This document shows, one piece after another, positions 8,817 through 17,516 of a DNA stretch of 24,897 bases (position 1 is the stretch's first letter; each line of letters begins with the position of its first letter). The notes under the pieces were generated by a model. The model ran no database searches, was not told the origin of the DNA, and worked only from the letters and a program-made list of their open reading frames with translations. The translations under genes and the position numbers were made by a program. The DNA is from Bifidobacteriaceae bacterium (GTDB lineage Bacteria; Actinomycetota; Actinomycetes; Actinomycetales; WQXJ01). The stretch spans positions 1-24,897 of the forward strand of contig JAITLE010000053.1 of assembly GCA_031278075.1 (NCBI GenBank), given 5' to 3'.

Positions 8817-9065
8817 GTGATTACTGCCTTGACCATCTCCCTCCAGGTGATCCTGGTTTTGACCAGCGCCTTCTTGATCCTGCTGATTCTGATGCACAAG
8901 GGCAAGGGTGGTGGCCTGTCCGACATGTTCGGTGGCGGGTTCTCCTCCAACCTGGGGTCCTCAGGCGTGGCTGAGAAGAACCTCAACCGGATCACCGTGG
9001 TGGTGGGAATCATCTGGATCGTGGCGGTGTTGCTACTCGCGTGGATACACAAGGTCGCGGCATAG
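8817..9065 (+). CDS. secG: Preprotein translocase subunit SecG
   Basis: Small inner-membrane subunit of the SecYEG export channel; 82 residues. Two hydrophobic helices are visible, about 5-24 (LTISLQVILVLTSAFLILLI) and 58-77 (TVVVGIIWIVAVLLLAWI). They are joined by the glycine-rich loop typical of SecG, with HKGKGGGLSDMFGG. The GTG lies 11 nt after the tpiA stop without a ribosome binding site, and a leaderless promoter is proposed. The tpiA-secG-rbpA order is common in actinobacteria. Confidence 0.95.
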   Translation: MITALTISLQVILVLTSAFLILLILMHKGKGGGLSDMFGGGFSSNLGSSGVAEKNLNRITVVVGIIWIVAVLLLAWIHKVAA

Positions 9066-9095
9066 CCAGAAGAGACAAGCAAGGAGTTCGGTGTC

Positions 9096-9449
9096 ATGGC
9101 AGGTGGTAGCGCCATCCGCGGGTCGCGCGTGGGCGCGGGTCCCATGGGAGAAGAGGAGCGGGGCGAGATCGCGCCCCGGATCACAATTTCGTATTGGTGC
9201 GCCAACGGACACGAGACGCGGCCCAGCTTCGTGGACGATCCGGCGACCTCCGTGCCGCTGAGTTGGGACTGTCCGCGCTGCGGCTTCCCCGCGGGGATGG
9301 ACCCGCTGGATCCGCCGGATCCGCCCCGCAACGAGCCGTACAAGACGCACCTCGCTTACGTCAAGGAGCGCCGGTCCGCTGAGGACGGCGCTCAGTTGCT
9401 CGACGAGGCGCTCGCCGCTCTGCGCGCTCGACGCGGCGAAGACGGCTGA
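9096..9449 (+). CDS. rbpA: RNA polymerase-binding protein RbpA
   Basis: RbpA is an actinobacterial factor that binds RNA polymerase and group 1/2 sigma factors and stabilises open complexes; it is also linked to rifampicin tolerance. The 117 residues have the family layout. A basic N-terminal tail carries GSRVGAGPMG. The core domain has YWCANGHETRPSF and WDCPRCGFPAG, and the C-terminal sigma-interaction domain has EPYKTHLAYVKERRS. C35, H39, C59 and C62 are placed like the zinc ligands of the Streptomyces protein, whereas mycobacterial RbpA lacks zinc. AAGGAG (9081-9086) is 9 nt before the ATG. Confidence 0.96.
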   Translation: MAGGSAIRGSRVGAGPMGEEERGEIAPRITISYWCANGHETRPSFVDDPATSVPLSWDCPRCGFPAGMDPLDPPDPPRNEPYKTHLAYVKERRSAEDGAQLLDEALAALRARRGEDG

Positions 9450-9481
9450 GGCTGAGACGGCGACTGGGCGGGCGCGCGCGG

Positions 9482-9490
9482 TGGTAGGGT
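9482..9490 (+). promoter_or_regulatory. rpsD extended -10 promoter
   Basis: TGGTAGGGT is TGn plus the TAGGGT box. The same TAGGGT is found before pyrR and, on the minus strand, before fadD. A start near 9497 would leave a ~100-nt leader before rpsD. Confidence 0.5.
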
Positions 9491-9496
9491 AACTGC

Positions 9497-9600
9497 CTGG
9501 TGTGCCCAAATGGGCGCCCTGGGGTCTTAGCCAACGGGTTGACCCACGCGCGGCCCAGCCGCGCGCGTTCGAACAAGCTACGAACAGGAGAATGCGCTCA
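9497..9600 (+). promoter_or_regulatory. Structured rpsD 5' leader
   Basis: Two hairpins are visible: GCCC/GGGC with an AAAT loop (9504-9515), and a perfect 8-bp CGCGCGGC/GCCGCGCG stem with a CCA loop (9547-9565), with a small GGG/CCC pair (9536-9545) between them. Ribosomal protein S4 represses its own mRNA through leader structure in Firmicutes and in the E. coli alpha operon. A similar role here is inference. Confidence 0.4.
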
Positions 9601-10230
9601 ATGACAGCCGCGCGTCGCTCGCGCCGACAGGTGCGCGAATCAAGGGCCCTCGGCCTCGCCCTGACTCCGAAGGCCGTGAAGTACTTCGACAAACGTCCGT
9701 ACCCGCCCGGGGAACACGGGCGCGGCCGGCGTCGCACCGAATCCGACTACGCGATCCGGCTGAGGGAGAAGCAGCGGCTGCGCGCCCAGTACGGGCTGCG
9801 GGAGAAGCAGATCGCCCGGGCGTTCCAGGACGCCCGCAAGGACTCCGGACTGACCGGCGAGGCGCTGGTGGAGCTGCTCGAGATGCGGCTGGACTCGCTG
9901 GTGCTGCGCGCGGGCTTCGCGCGCACCATCTACCAGGCTCGCCAAGTGGTGGTGCACCGGCACGTCCTGGTCGACGGGAGGCTGGTCGACAGGCCGTCGT
10001 TCCGGGTCAATCCCGGCCAGGTCATCATGATCAAACCGAAGTCGCAGCCGCTGGTGCCCTTCCAGGTGGCGGCCGCGGGCGCGCACCGGGACGTGCAGGT
10101 CTGGCAGACGCCGGAATACCTCGACGTGACGCTGGAGCGGTTGCGCGCGCAACTGGTGCGCCGGCCCACGCGGGCTGAGGTGCCGGTGATCTGCGACGTG
10201 CAGCTAGTCGTGGAGCACTACTCCAGATAG
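9601..10230 (+). CDS. rpsD: 30S ribosomal protein S4
   Basis: Primary binding protein of the 16S rRNA 5' domain and assembly initiator. The ATG at 9601 gives 209 residues, the usual length, and sits 10 nt after ACAGGAG (9584-9590). The ATG at 9592 is in frame but only 1 nt from that site. N-terminal RRSRRQVRESRALGLALTPK and RPYPPGEHGRGRR are the S4 signature. The S4 RNA-binding domain lies about 95-160 (LEMRLDSLVLRAGFARTIYQAR, VVHRHVLVDGRLVDRPS). No CxxC zinc motif is present, as in the zinc-independent S4 form. The protein ends QLVVEHYSR. Adjacent to DUF948 and alaS, as in other actinobacteria. Confidence 0.96.
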   Translation: MTAARRSRRQVRESRALGLALTPKAVKYFDKRPYPPGEHGRGRRRTESDYAIRLREKQRLRAQYGLREKQIARAFQDARKDSGLTGEALVELLEMRLDSLVLRAGFARTIYQARQVVVHRHVLVDGRLVDRPSFRVNPGQVIMIKPKSQPLVPFQVAAAGAHRDVQVWQTPEYLDVTLERLRAQLVRRPTRAEVPVICDVQLVVEHYSR

Positions 10231-10246
10231 CCGAAGGGGGCAGGCC

Positions 10247-10603
10247 ATGGGCGTGGGCGATGTGGCGGGTCTGATCGCCGCGGTGGCGTTCGCGGCGCTG
10301 GTCGCGTTGTCGGCCGTGCCGGTGCTGAAACTGGGCGGTGTGTTCAAGGAGGCGGCCCGGTCGGTCAAGGAGCTGACCGAGCACACGGTGCCGATCCTGG
10401 ACGAGGCGGCGACGGCGGTCGCGCAAGCGAACGGCCAGCTGGAGAAGGTCGACACGATCACCACGGCCGCGGCGGACGTGTCGCAGAACGTCTCGGCGCT
10501 GACCGCGTTGTTCGCGGCCACGTTGGGTGGGCCGCTGATCAAGTTGGCGGCCTTCACCTACGGGGTGCGGACCACCGTGGCGAAGCGCTGGAAGGCCCGT
10601 TAG
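10247..10603 (+). CDS. DUF948-family membrane protein
   Basis: 118 residues. One N-terminal membrane helix (about 7-27; VAGLIAAVAFAALVALSAVPV) is followed by a long alanine-rich, mostly helical stretch that could form a coiled coil (KELTEHTVPILDEAATAVAQANGQLEKVDTI) and a weakly hydrophobic C-terminal part ending in basic residues. This matches the DUF948 family, which regularly sits between rpsD and alaS in actinobacteria; the Bacillus relative YtxG is linked to general stress. Function is not established. AAGGGGG lies upstream of the ATG, and the next gene begins 1 nt after the stop. Confidence 0.85.
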   Translation: MGVGDVAGLIAAVAFAALVALSAVPVLKLGGVFKEAARSVKELTEHTVPILDEAATAVAQANGQLEKVDTITTAAADVSQNVSALTALFAATLGGPLIKLAAFTYGVRTTVAKRWKAR

Positions 10604-10604
10604 A

Positions 10605-10841
10605 GTGCGCCGGCTGGCGTGGGTCGCTTTCGGGGCCACCCTCGGCGTGGGCACGGTGATCTGGGCGTGGCGCAGACTGGAGGCGGCGAAGCGCGCCGCC
10701 CGCGATGCGGTGTCCCCCGAGGGGATCTCGCGGGGAGTCGACCGAGTGGTGGCGGCGGTGACAGGTTTCGCCGGCGAGGTCGGCGAAGCCGCCCACCAGC
10801 GGGAGGCCGAGTTGCGCCGAACGCTGCTGCAATCTGAGTGA
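10605..10841 (+). CDS. Small single-pass membrane protein (DUF6167-like)
   Basis: 78 residues starting at a GTG one base after the DUF948 stop, so translation is probably coupled. A hydrophobic segment at about 4-22 (LAWVAFGATLGVGTVIWAW) is followed by a charged helical tail (RRLEAAKRAARDAVSPEG). Position and size fit the small DUF6167-type protein found between DUF948 and alaS in many actinobacteria. The assignment rests on position and topology more than on sequence. Function unknown. Confidence 0.72.
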   Translation: MRRLAWVAFGATLGVGTVIWAWRRLEAAKRAARDAVSPEGISRGVDRVVAAVTGFAGEVGEAAHQREAELRRTLLQSE

Positions 10842-10869
10842 CGCCGAATCAGCCCGGGGGAGAGGACCA

Positions 10870-13533
10870 ATGCGCACTTCCGAGATCCGCCAGCGCTTCT
10901 TGAGCTACTTCGAGGACCGCGGCCATGTCGCCGTGCCGTCCGCGTCGCTGATCAGCGAGGATCCGTCGTTGCTGTTCACGGTGGCCGGGATGGTGCCGTT
11001 CATCCCGTACATGCTGGGCGAGGTGCCCGCGCCTTGGCCGAGGGCGGCATCGGTGCAGAAGTGCGTCCGCACAGGAGACATCGAAGAGGTCGGCCGGACC
11101 ACCCGTCATGCGACGTTCTTCCAGATGAACGGGAACTTCTCGTTCGGGGACTATTTCAAGGAAGGCGCGATCGCGCACGCGTGGGAATTGGTCACGGGGC
11201 CGGCGGACGCCGGCTTCCTCGGGTTCGACCCAGACAAGATCTGGGTGACGGTCTACCACGAGGACGAAGAGGCCGCCAGCTTGTGGCGGAGGATCGCCGG
11301 CCTGCCCGAATCGAGGATCCAGCGCCGCGGCATGAAGGATAATTTCTGGTCCACCGGCCAGCCGGGGCCAGCTGGGCCGTGCTCGGAGATCTATGTGGAC
11401 CGGGGGCCCGCCTTCGGGCCCGATGGCGGGCCGATAGTCGACGAGGACCGCTTCTTGGAGATCTGGAACCTCGTGTTCATGGAGTTCGAGCGGGGGGCTG
11501 GCGGCGCCAAGACGGATTATCCGTTGCTGGGCGAACTGGAACAGAAGAACATCGACACCGGCATGGGCTTGGAGCGGGTCGCGTACCTGCTCCAGGATGT
11601 CGCGAACCTCTACGAGATCGACGAGGTGGTGCCGGTCATCCACCGCGCTGAGGAGTTGACCCGGCGTTCCTACGGCGCGGACCCTGAAGCTGATGTGCGT
11701 TTCCGGGTGGTGGCGGACCACGTCCGCTCCGGCCTGATGCTGATCGGGGACGGCGTCACCCCATCCAACGAGGGGCGTGGCTATGTGCTGCGCCGCCTGT
11801 TGCGGCGTGTCGTGCGGTCGATGCGCCTCCTCGGAGTCGAAGAGCCGGTCTTCCCGGAGCTGTTCGAGGTGTCGAAGGACTGCATGAAGGCTTCCTACCC
11901 TAAGTTGGCTCGCGATTGGCCCCGCATCTCGGCGACGGCCCGCGCCGAGGAGGAGTCCTTCCTGCGGACCCTCGACTCCGGCTCCACCATCCTGGACGTG
12001 GCGCTGACTGAGACCAAACGCCGGGGCGAGGACGCTCTGAGCGGCCGCGACGCGTTCCAGCTCCACGACACGTACGGCTTCCCGATCGATCTGACCTTGG
12101 AGATCGCCGCTGAGGCGGGCTTGGCTGTGGACCAGGCCGCGTTCCGCGACCTGATGCGCCAGCAAAGGGAACGCGCCCGCGCCGACGCCGCCGCGAAGAA
12201 GACCGGTCACGCGGACACGAGCCTCTACCAGGATCTCGCCGGTCGGCTCGGCGCCCCCACGGACTTCACCGGTTACACGAGCTTCGCCTCCCGTGGTCGC
12301 ATCCTCGCCTTGATCCGCGACGGCCTGGACGTGCCGGCGGCGACCGCGCCCGCCTCGCTTGAGGTGATCCTGGACACCACCCCGTTCTACGCTGAGGCGG
12401 GCGGACAGCTCGCGGACCAGGGGACCATCGAGTTCGACTCGGGCGCGGTCTTCGAGGTCGATGACGTGCAACGGCCGGTGGCGGGCCTGAGCGTGCACCG
12501 CGGCCGGCTGATCGAGGGTGTGATCGCCCTGGGTGATCCGGGCCTCGGGCGGATCGATCCGACGCGCCGCCGCGCCATCTCGCGCGCCCACACCGCCACG
12601 CACATGGTGCACAAGGCGCTCAGGGAGCATCTCGGCTCCACCGCCACCCAGGCTGGTTCGGAGAACGCCCCATCCCGCCTCAGGTTCGACTTCCGGTACG
12701 GCACAGGCGTGCCGCAATCGGTCCTGGGCGAGATCGAGGAACGCGTCAACACCCGACTAGCTGAGGATCTCGAGGTCACCGAGCAGCTGATGCCGTTGAG
12801 CCAGGCCAGGGAACTGGGCGCGATGGCCCTGTTCGGCGAGAAATACGGCGATGTGGTGCGAGTCGTCTCGATCGGCGGCGACTGGTCGCGGGAGCTGTGC
12901 GCTGGCACGCATATGCGCCGCTCCGGCGAACTCGGCCGGGTCAGCCTGCTGGGCGAGGCGTCCATCGGCTCTGGTGTGCGTCGGGTTGAGGGGCTGGTGG
13001 CGGACGGCGCCTACGCTCATCAGGCGAAGGAGCACCTGTTGGTCTCCCAGCTAGCGGAGATCCTGAAGGTCCGCCCCGACGACTTGCCGGGCCGGGTCGA
13101 ATCCTTGGTCGCCAAGCTGCGCCAGGCCGACAAGGCGGTGGCGGAGCTGAGGGCGGCCCAGTTGGCGCAGCAGGCGCCGGCGCTCGCGGCGAGTCCCCGC
13201 ACCGTCGGTTCGACGCGGTTGGTCGCGGCCACCGTGGACGGCGCGACCGCCGCCGACCTGCGGCAGCTCGCGGCCGACGTGCTCGAACGGCTGGGCGCGG
13301 CGGCTGCGGTTGTCGCGCTCGGAGCGCTGGACGCGGACACAGGCCGCGGCTTGGTGGCGGTCGCGGCGAACGATGCCGCGCAAGCCGCCGGACACAAAGC
13401 CGGCGCTTTGGTGCACCTCGCCTCGAGCGTGCTCGGGGGTGGCGGCGGCGGGCGTCCGGGGTTGGCCCAGGGCGGCGGCGCCGACGGCTCGAGACTGGAT
13501 CAGGCCTGGGCCGCCATCGCGGCCGCGTTGTGA
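10870..13533 (+). CDS. alaS: Alanyl-tRNA synthetase
   Basis: Charges tRNA-Ala and hydrolyses mischarged Ser/Gly-tRNA-Ala. Full length at 887 residues. The class II catalytic core includes FFQMNGNFSFGDYFK, GPAGPCSEIY and motif 3 GMGLERVAY. The tRNA-recognition region carries DTYGFPIDLT. The editing domain has all four zinc ligands, H574 and H578 in HTATH plus C677 and H681 in CAGTH, followed by a C-Ala oligomerisation domain ending in the glycine-rich GGGGGGRPGLAQGGG stretch. GGGGGAGAGG precedes the ATG. The stop overlaps the ruvX GTG by 4 nt. Confidence 0.98.
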   Translation: MRTSEIRQRFLSYFEDRGHVAVPSASLISEDPSLLFTVAGMVPFIPYMLGEVPAPWPRAASVQKCVRTGDIEEVGRTTRHATFFQMNGNFSFGDYFKEGAIAHAWELVTGPADAGFLGFDPDKIWVTVYHEDEEAASLWRRIAGLPESRIQRRGMKDNFWSTGQPGPAGPCSEIYVDRGPAFGPDGGPIVDEDRFLEIWNLVFMEFERGAGGAKTDYPLLGELEQKNIDTGMGLERVAYLLQDVANLYEIDEVVPVIHRAEELTRRSYGADPEADVRFRVVADHVRSGLMLIGDGVTPSNEGRGYVLRRLLRRVVRSMRLLGVEEPVFPELFEVSKDCMKASYPKLARDWPRISATARAEEESFLRTLDSGSTILDVALTETKRRGEDALSGRDAFQLHDTYGFPIDLTLEIAAEAGLAVDQAAFRDLMRQQRERARADAAAKKTGHADTSLYQDLAGRLGAPTDFTGYTSFASRGRILALIRDGLDVPAATAPASLEVILDTTPFYAEAGGQLADQGTIEFDSGAVFEVDDVQRPVAGLSVHRGRLIEGVIALGDPGLGRIDPTRRRAISRAHTATHMVHKALREHLGSTATQAGSENAPSRLRFDFRYGTGVPQSVLGEIEERVNTRLAEDLEVTEQLMPLSQARELGAMALFGEKYGDVVRVVSIGGDWSRELCAGTHMRRSGELGRVSLLGEASIGSGVRRVEGLVADGAYAHQAKEHLLVSQLAEILKVRPDDLPGRVESLVAKLRQADKAVAELRAAQLAQQAPALAASPRTVGSTRLVAATVDGATAADLRQLAADVLERLGAAAAVVALGALDADTGRGLVAVAANDAAQAAGHKAGALVHLASSVLGGGGGGRPGLAQGGGADGSRLDQAWAAIAAAL

Positions 13534-13985
13534 CCGCCCAGGCCGAAGCGGCGCCGCCGTCGCCGGCGGGACCTTGGCTCGGGGTGGATCTCGGCTTGGT
13601 CCGCGTCGGGCTCGCCGTCTCAGACCCGGACCGGCTGTTGGCCATGCCGCTCGCCACATTGCCGCGCGCTGATCTTTCCGTCGAGGCGTTGGCCGGAGCC
13701 TTGGCCGCTGTGGCGGCGGAGCGGCAAGCGGTGCGTGTCGTCGTGGGCGTGCCCTGGAACATGGACGGGTCCGCCGGCCCCAGGGCGTTGGAGGCTCTCG
13801 CGGTGGCGGAGGCGTTGCGCGCGGCGGGCACGCCGTGTGCGGCCCAGGATGAGCGGCTCACCACGGTCGAGGCTGAGACCCTTCTCAGAGCAGCCGGACG
13901 CACGGCCAAGCGGCAGCGACCGGTGGTGGACCAAGCGGCGGCGGTCATCATTCTTCAGGCCGCCCTCGACGCCGCGCGCCGCTAG
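13530..13985 (+). CDS. ruvX: Putative Holliday junction resolvase / pre-16S rRNA nuclease (YqgF family)
   Basis: 151-residue YqgF/RuvX protein with an RNase H-like fold. The first acidic strand reads GVDLGLVRVGLAVSDPD, then come GVPWNMDGS, DERLTTVEAE and VDQAAAVIILQ, which carry the other acidic metal-binding positions. In E. coli YqgF matures the 16S rRNA 5' end; other members were proposed as Holliday junction resolvases, so either name is provisional. The GTG overlaps the alaS stop (GTGA), and alaS-ruvX pairing is the normal actinobacterial arrangement. An N-terminal Ala/Pro-rich stretch of about 15 residues precedes the fold. Confidence 0.92.
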   Translation: MTAQAEAAPPSPAGPWLGVDLGLVRVGLAVSDPDRLLAMPLATLPRADLSVEALAGALAAVAAERQAVRVVVGVPWNMDGSAGPRALEALAVAEALRAAGTPCAAQDERLTTVEAETLLRAAGRTAKRQRPVVDQAAAVIILQAALDAARR

Positions 13986-14001
13986 GCGGCGCCTGCCGGC
14001 G

Positions 14002-14017
14002 GGCCCGGATTCGGGCC
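14002..14017 (+). other. Small hairpin after ruvX
   Basis: GGCCCG-GATT-CGGGCC forms a perfect 6-bp stem 17 nt after the ruvX stop, upstream of the separate mltG promoter. It lacks a U-run. A weak terminator is possible but unproven. Confidence 0.3.
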
Positions 14018-14084
14018 GGGGCACGTCGAGTCAAGGCGCCGGCATCGATGACCCATAGACTCACAGCCGCTCGCCACGGAACGG

Positions 14085-14090
14085 TAAACT
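14085..14090 (+). promoter_or_regulatory. mltG -10 box, leaderless type
   Basis: TAAACT lies 8 nt before the mltG GTG at 14099, with no Shine-Dalgarno in between. It is the likely promoter for mltG and the aro genes behind it. Confidence 0.5.
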
Positions 14091-14098
14091 AGCCTGCC

Positions 14099-15373
14099 GT
14101 GACTGACCACTGGAACCCGTTCGGCCAGCCCGAAGACCCAAACCAAGCGTCGGCGTCCGGCCACCACCCCTCGGGCCTGCCGTTCCGGCCGACACCTGAG
14201 GCGGAGGGGGGCCAGACGTTGCGTCAGTTCGTCGGCGAACCGCCGTTGGACCGGCGGCCGCCGCGGTCCCGTCGGATCGTCTCGGCGGCGGTGATCGGTG
14301 TCGCGGTCATCGCCGTCGCCGGAGTCGGCTGGGCCTTCGGCAAACCACTGATCGAGGAGTTGAGAGGGTCGGGAACGAGTGCCGTGACGGACTTCGCGGG
14401 CCCCGGTGTGGGCGAGGTGTCGATCACCGTCTCCCCGGGCGATCTGGGGAGCGACATCGCGACCAAGCTCGTCGCCGCGGGCGTGATCGCGTCCACGGGG
14501 CCGTTCATCGACGCGTTCACCGCGGCTGGGAAACAGGCCGAAGGGATCCAGCCCGGCACCTACCTGCTGCGCGCCGAGATGAGCGCGCAGGCCGCCTTGG
14601 AGGTCTTGATGGATCCCGCGGCTCGTCAGGTGATCCAGTTCACCGTGCCGGAGGGCAAACGCGCGGAAGAGGTCTACCAGATCATCGGCGCAGCGCTGGC
14701 CAAGGCCGATTTGGGGGACGATGCCGACCCGGCCGTCCTCGAGGCGACCGCGACCGCGGACGCGGAGACCGTGCGCGCAGCCGCCCAGGACACCGCTGCG
14801 ATCGGCCTGCCGCCCGAGGCGAACGGGATCGTCGAAGGATGGCTGTTCCCGAACACCTATTCCTTCAACTTGGGGACCGGCGCCAAGGAGATCCTGGCTC
14901 AGATGGTCACGACCGCGGTCAACACCCTCGAGGAACTGGGTGTGCCGCGTGACCGGTGGCTTGAGATCATGACGGTGGCCTCCTTGGTCGAAAAGGAGTC
15001 GAACCGGGCGGAGGACAGGGGCAAAGTCGCGCGGGTGTTCTACAACCGCATCGAAATAGGCATGCGGCTGGAATCGGACGTCACAGCCAGGTACGGCGCC
15101 GGGCAGTTCGACAGCTCGGTGATGACCACCGATGAGGCTTTGCAGGACCCGAACCCGTACAACACCTACATCCACACCGGCCTGCCGCCTAGCGCGATCG
15201 CCAATCCGGGCGAGGCCGCGATCCTGGCCGCGCTGGAGCCCACCGAGGGCGCTTGGATCTATTTCACCGTGGTCGACCCGAACACGGGCGAGACTGAATT
15301 CAACGAGACGTATGAGGGGCACCTGCGGTCGGTCGAGAAACTGTATGCCTGGCTAGCCGAGCATCCCCAGTGA
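14099..15373 (+). CDS. mltG: Endolytic murein transglycosylase
   Basis: MltG (YceG family) cleaves nascent peptidoglycan strands and is thought to set glycan length. The 424-residue protein has a cytoplasmic Pro-rich N-terminus of about 58 residues and one membrane helix (~60-80; IVSAAVIGVAVIAVAGVGWAFG). An extracellular LysM-like region (ITVSPGDLGSDIATKLVAAGVI) and the YceG domain follow. The catalytic glutamate lies in MTVASLVEKESNR, followed by VARVFYNRIEIGMRLESDVTARYG and NTYIHTGLPPSAIANPG. LESDVTARYG varies slightly from the more common LQSDPTVxYG. The stop overlaps the aroE GTG by 4 nt. Confidence 0.95.
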   Translation: MTDHWNPFGQPEDPNQASASGHHPSGLPFRPTPEAEGGQTLRQFVGEPPLDRRPPRSRRIVSAAVIGVAVIAVAGVGWAFGKPLIEELRGSGTSAVTDFAGPGVGEVSITVSPGDLGSDIATKLVAAGVIASTGPFIDAFTAAGKQAEGIQPGTYLLRAEMSAQAALEVLMDPAARQVIQFTVPEGKRAEEVYQIIGAALAKADLGDDADPAVLEATATADAETVRAAAQDTAAIGLPPEANGIVEGWLFPNTYSFNLGTGAKEILAQMVTTAVNTLEELGVPRDRWLEIMTVASLVEKESNRAEDRGKVARVFYNRIEIGMRLESDVTARYGAGQFDSSVMTTDEALQDPNPYNTYIHTGLPPSAIANPGEAAILAALEPTEGAWIYFTVVDPNTGETEFNETYEGHLRSVEKLYAWLAEHPQ

Positions 15374-16257
15374 CACACCGGGCCGCGGTCTTGGGCAGCC
15401 CGATCGCCCACTCGCTCTCGCCGGCGCTGCACCGCGCCGCCTACAGGGAGCTCGGGTTGCGGGACTGGTCCTATGACGCGGTCGACGTGACCGAGGCGCA
15501 GCTGCCCGCGTTCCTGGCCTCCCTGGGGCCGGATTGGGCGGGGCTGTCGCTGACCATGCCGCTGAAACGGGCGGTTCTGGCGTTGGTCGACCACGTCGAC
15601 GACTTGGCTGAGGCGATCGGTGGCGCGAACACGGTGCTGTTCGGCGCGGCTGAGTCGGTGGCGCTGACCACGGACGTGCGAGGCATGGTCGCCGCGATCA
15701 CTCAGGCCAGTGGGTGCCGGACCTTCGAATCGGCGACCATCCTGGGAGGCGGGGCCACCGCGACAGCGGCCTTGGCGGCTGTCGCCGAGCTAGGCGTGGC
15801 GGCGCCGCGAGTCTTTGTGCGCTCGGTGGCGCGCGCGAGCGGCCTGGTCGCGGCAGCGGCCCGGATGGGGTTGCGGCCGCAGCTACGTCGGCTGCGCGGC
15901 GATGACGCGCTGGTCGACTGGCCTGACAACCTGGTCGTCGCCACGTTGCCGCCCCGGGCGGCGGACGCGATGGCCCAGGCGTTCGCCCAGGCGAACGGGC
16001 GGAGCGGGGCGGTCCGCCCCGCGGGCGGGTCCAGCGGGGGAGTGGAAGGCGGCGTGCGGGGGCGGCTCTTGCTCGATGTCGCCTACGATCCGTGGCCGTC
16101 GCGCTTGGCCACGGCCTGGGCGGCGGCGGGCGGCGCGGTGGCGTCCGGGCTCACGATGCTCCTGCACCAAGCGGCGGAACAGGTGAGGCTGATGACTGGC
16201 CAGCCGGCCCCGCTCGCGGCGATGCGGGCGGTTCTGCCCGGCGGGACGGCACAATAG
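15370..16257 (+). CDS. aroE: Shikimate dehydrogenase
   Basis: Reduces 3-dehydroshikimate to shikimate with NADPH. The 295 residues include SPIAHSLSPALHRAAY at the N-terminus (shikimate binding) and the catalytic pair K66 (LTMPLK) and D102 (TTDVRG). The nucleotide loop reads GGGATATAALA, a divergent form of the usual GAGGAS/A, with Arg in VRSVARA where the NADP phosphate is normally held. LLLDVAYDPWPSRL and GLTMLLHQAAEQ are C-terminal hallmarks. A glycine/serine-rich insertion (~214-228) is longer than usual. The GTG overlaps the mltG stop, so it is probably translated from the mltG message. Confidence 0.93.
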   Translation: MTHRAAVLGSPIAHSLSPALHRAAYRELGLRDWSYDAVDVTEAQLPAFLASLGPDWAGLSLTMPLKRAVLALVDHVDDLAEAIGGANTVLFGAAESVALTTDVRGMVAAITQASGCRTFESATILGGGATATAALAAVAELGVAAPRVFVRSVARASGLVAAAARMGLRPQLRRLRGDDALVDWPDNLVVATLPPRAADAMAQAFAQANGRSGAVRPAGGSSGGVEGGVRGRLLLDVAYDPWPSRLATAWAAAGGAVASGLTMLLHQAAEQVRLMTGQPAPLAAMRAVLPGGTAQ

Positions 16258-16262
16258 AGGCC

Positions 16263-17516
16263 ATGTTGCGTTGGATGACTGCGGGTGAGTCCCACGGCCC
16301 TGCGATTCTGGGGCTGCTCGAGGGGGCGCCCGCCGGCATCGAGATCGGGCCGGAGGAGATCCGGGCGGCGTTGGCGCGGCGGCGGCGCGGCGTGGGCCGC
16401 GGCGCGCGCATGAGATTCGAGACGGACCAGCTTGAGGTGATCGGCGGGATCTGGCGCGGTGTGACCACCGGCGGCCCGGTGGCGTTGCTGATCCGCAACA
16501 GCGAGTGGCCGAAGTGGGCGAGCGTCATGTCCCCGGACGCGCCGAAGACCCCGCCGGCGCCGGCGACTGAGACCGAGCGGACGGCGGCGGGGATCGCGGC
16601 TGGGGTGACGGCATCGGCGGACGGGGCGGCTGTCGCCGGGCGCGAGGCGCCCTTGACGCGGCCGCGGCCGGGGCACGCGGACCTCGCGGGAATGATCAAA
16701 CACGGCCACGCGGACGTCCGGGCTGTGCTCGAGCGCGCCTCGGCGCGGGAGACCGCCGCACGGGTGGCGGTCGGGGCGGTCGCCGCGGCGTTCCTGCGCC
16801 AAGCGCTGGGGGTGCGGCTGGTGGCGCACGTCGTGGAGTTGGGGGGCGTGCGCGCCGATCCGTCGTGCGCGCCGCAGCCGGACGATGCCGACCGGCTCGA
16901 CGCGAGCGACGCGCGGACGCTCGACGCGCGGGCGGCGGCGGCGATGACGGCGCGGGTGGAGGAGGCCAAGCGGGCTGGGGACACCCTCGGCGGGGTGGTC
17001 GAGGTGATCGCTCACGGCGTGCCGCCGGGTCTGGGCTCCTACGCGCAGGCGGACCGCCGGCTGGACGCCCTCTTGGCGGGCGCGTTGATGGGGATCCAGG
17101 CGATCAAAGCCGTGGAGATCGGCCTCGGGGTGGGAGTCGCGGCGTTGGCCGGCTCTGCGGTCCACGACCCGATCGAACTCCTCGCGGGAAGGATCAGCCG
17201 CCCGACCAACCACGCCGGTGGGATCGAAGGCGGTGTGTCCAACGGGGCGCCGGTGGTGGTGCGGGCCACGATGAAGCCGATCCCGACGCTCGCCAGGGCG
17301 CTGCCGAGCGTCGACACCACGACCGGCGAGGCGGCCCCCGCGATCCATCAACGCTCCGACACCACCGCCGTCCCAGCCGCCGCGGTCGTGGCCGAGGCGA
17401 TGACGGCGCTGGTGCTCGCCCAATGCGCCCTCGAGAAGTTCGGCGGCGACTCGGTGGCGGAGACCCGCCGCAACTTCGAGGCCTACCTCGCCGCCATCCC
17501 GGAGACGCTGCGGTGA
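16263..17516 (+). CDS. aroC: Chorismate synthase
   Basis: Forms chorismate from EPSP using reduced FMN. The ATG at 16263 gives 417 residues starting MLRWMTAGESHGP, the exact family N-terminus, so the long upstream open extension is ignored. Conserved H11 (GESHG) and H138 (RPRPGHAD) are present, as are RRRRGVGRGARM, VLERASARETA, GIEGGVSNG and RSDTTAVPAAAVV. The KHGHADVRAV stretch replaces the commoner KYG.xDxRPV, and an Ala/Thr-rich insertion (~90-120) makes it slightly longer than the ~390-400 norm. AGAGG is only 2 nt upstream; CACAAT seven bases before the ATG could be a weak leaderless -10 box. The stop overlaps the aroK GTG. Confidence 0.96.
   Translation: MLRWMTAGESHGPAILGLLEGAPAGIEIGPEEIRAALARRRRGVGRGARMRFETDQLEVIGGIWRGVTTGGPVALLIRNSEWPKWASVMSPDAPKTPPAPATETERTAAGIAAGVTASADGAAVAGREAPLTRPRPGHADLAGMIKHGHADVRAVLERASARETAARVAVGAVAAAFLRQALGVRLVAHVVELGGVRADPSCAPQPDDADRLDASDARTLDARAAAAMTARVEEAKRAGDTLGGVVEVIAHGVPPGLGSYAQADRRLDALLAGALMGIQAIKAVEIGLGVGVAALAGSAVHDPIELLAGRISRPTNHAGGIEGGVSNGAPVVVRATMKPIPTLARALPSVDTTTGEAAPAIHQRSDTTAVPAAAVVAEAMTALVLAQCALEKFGGDSVAETRRNFEAYLAAIPETLR
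16883..16895 (+). repeat. Recurrent 13-mer, copy 4
   Basis: Inside aroC, read as DADR; preceded by GA to give the 15-mer. Confidence 0.8.
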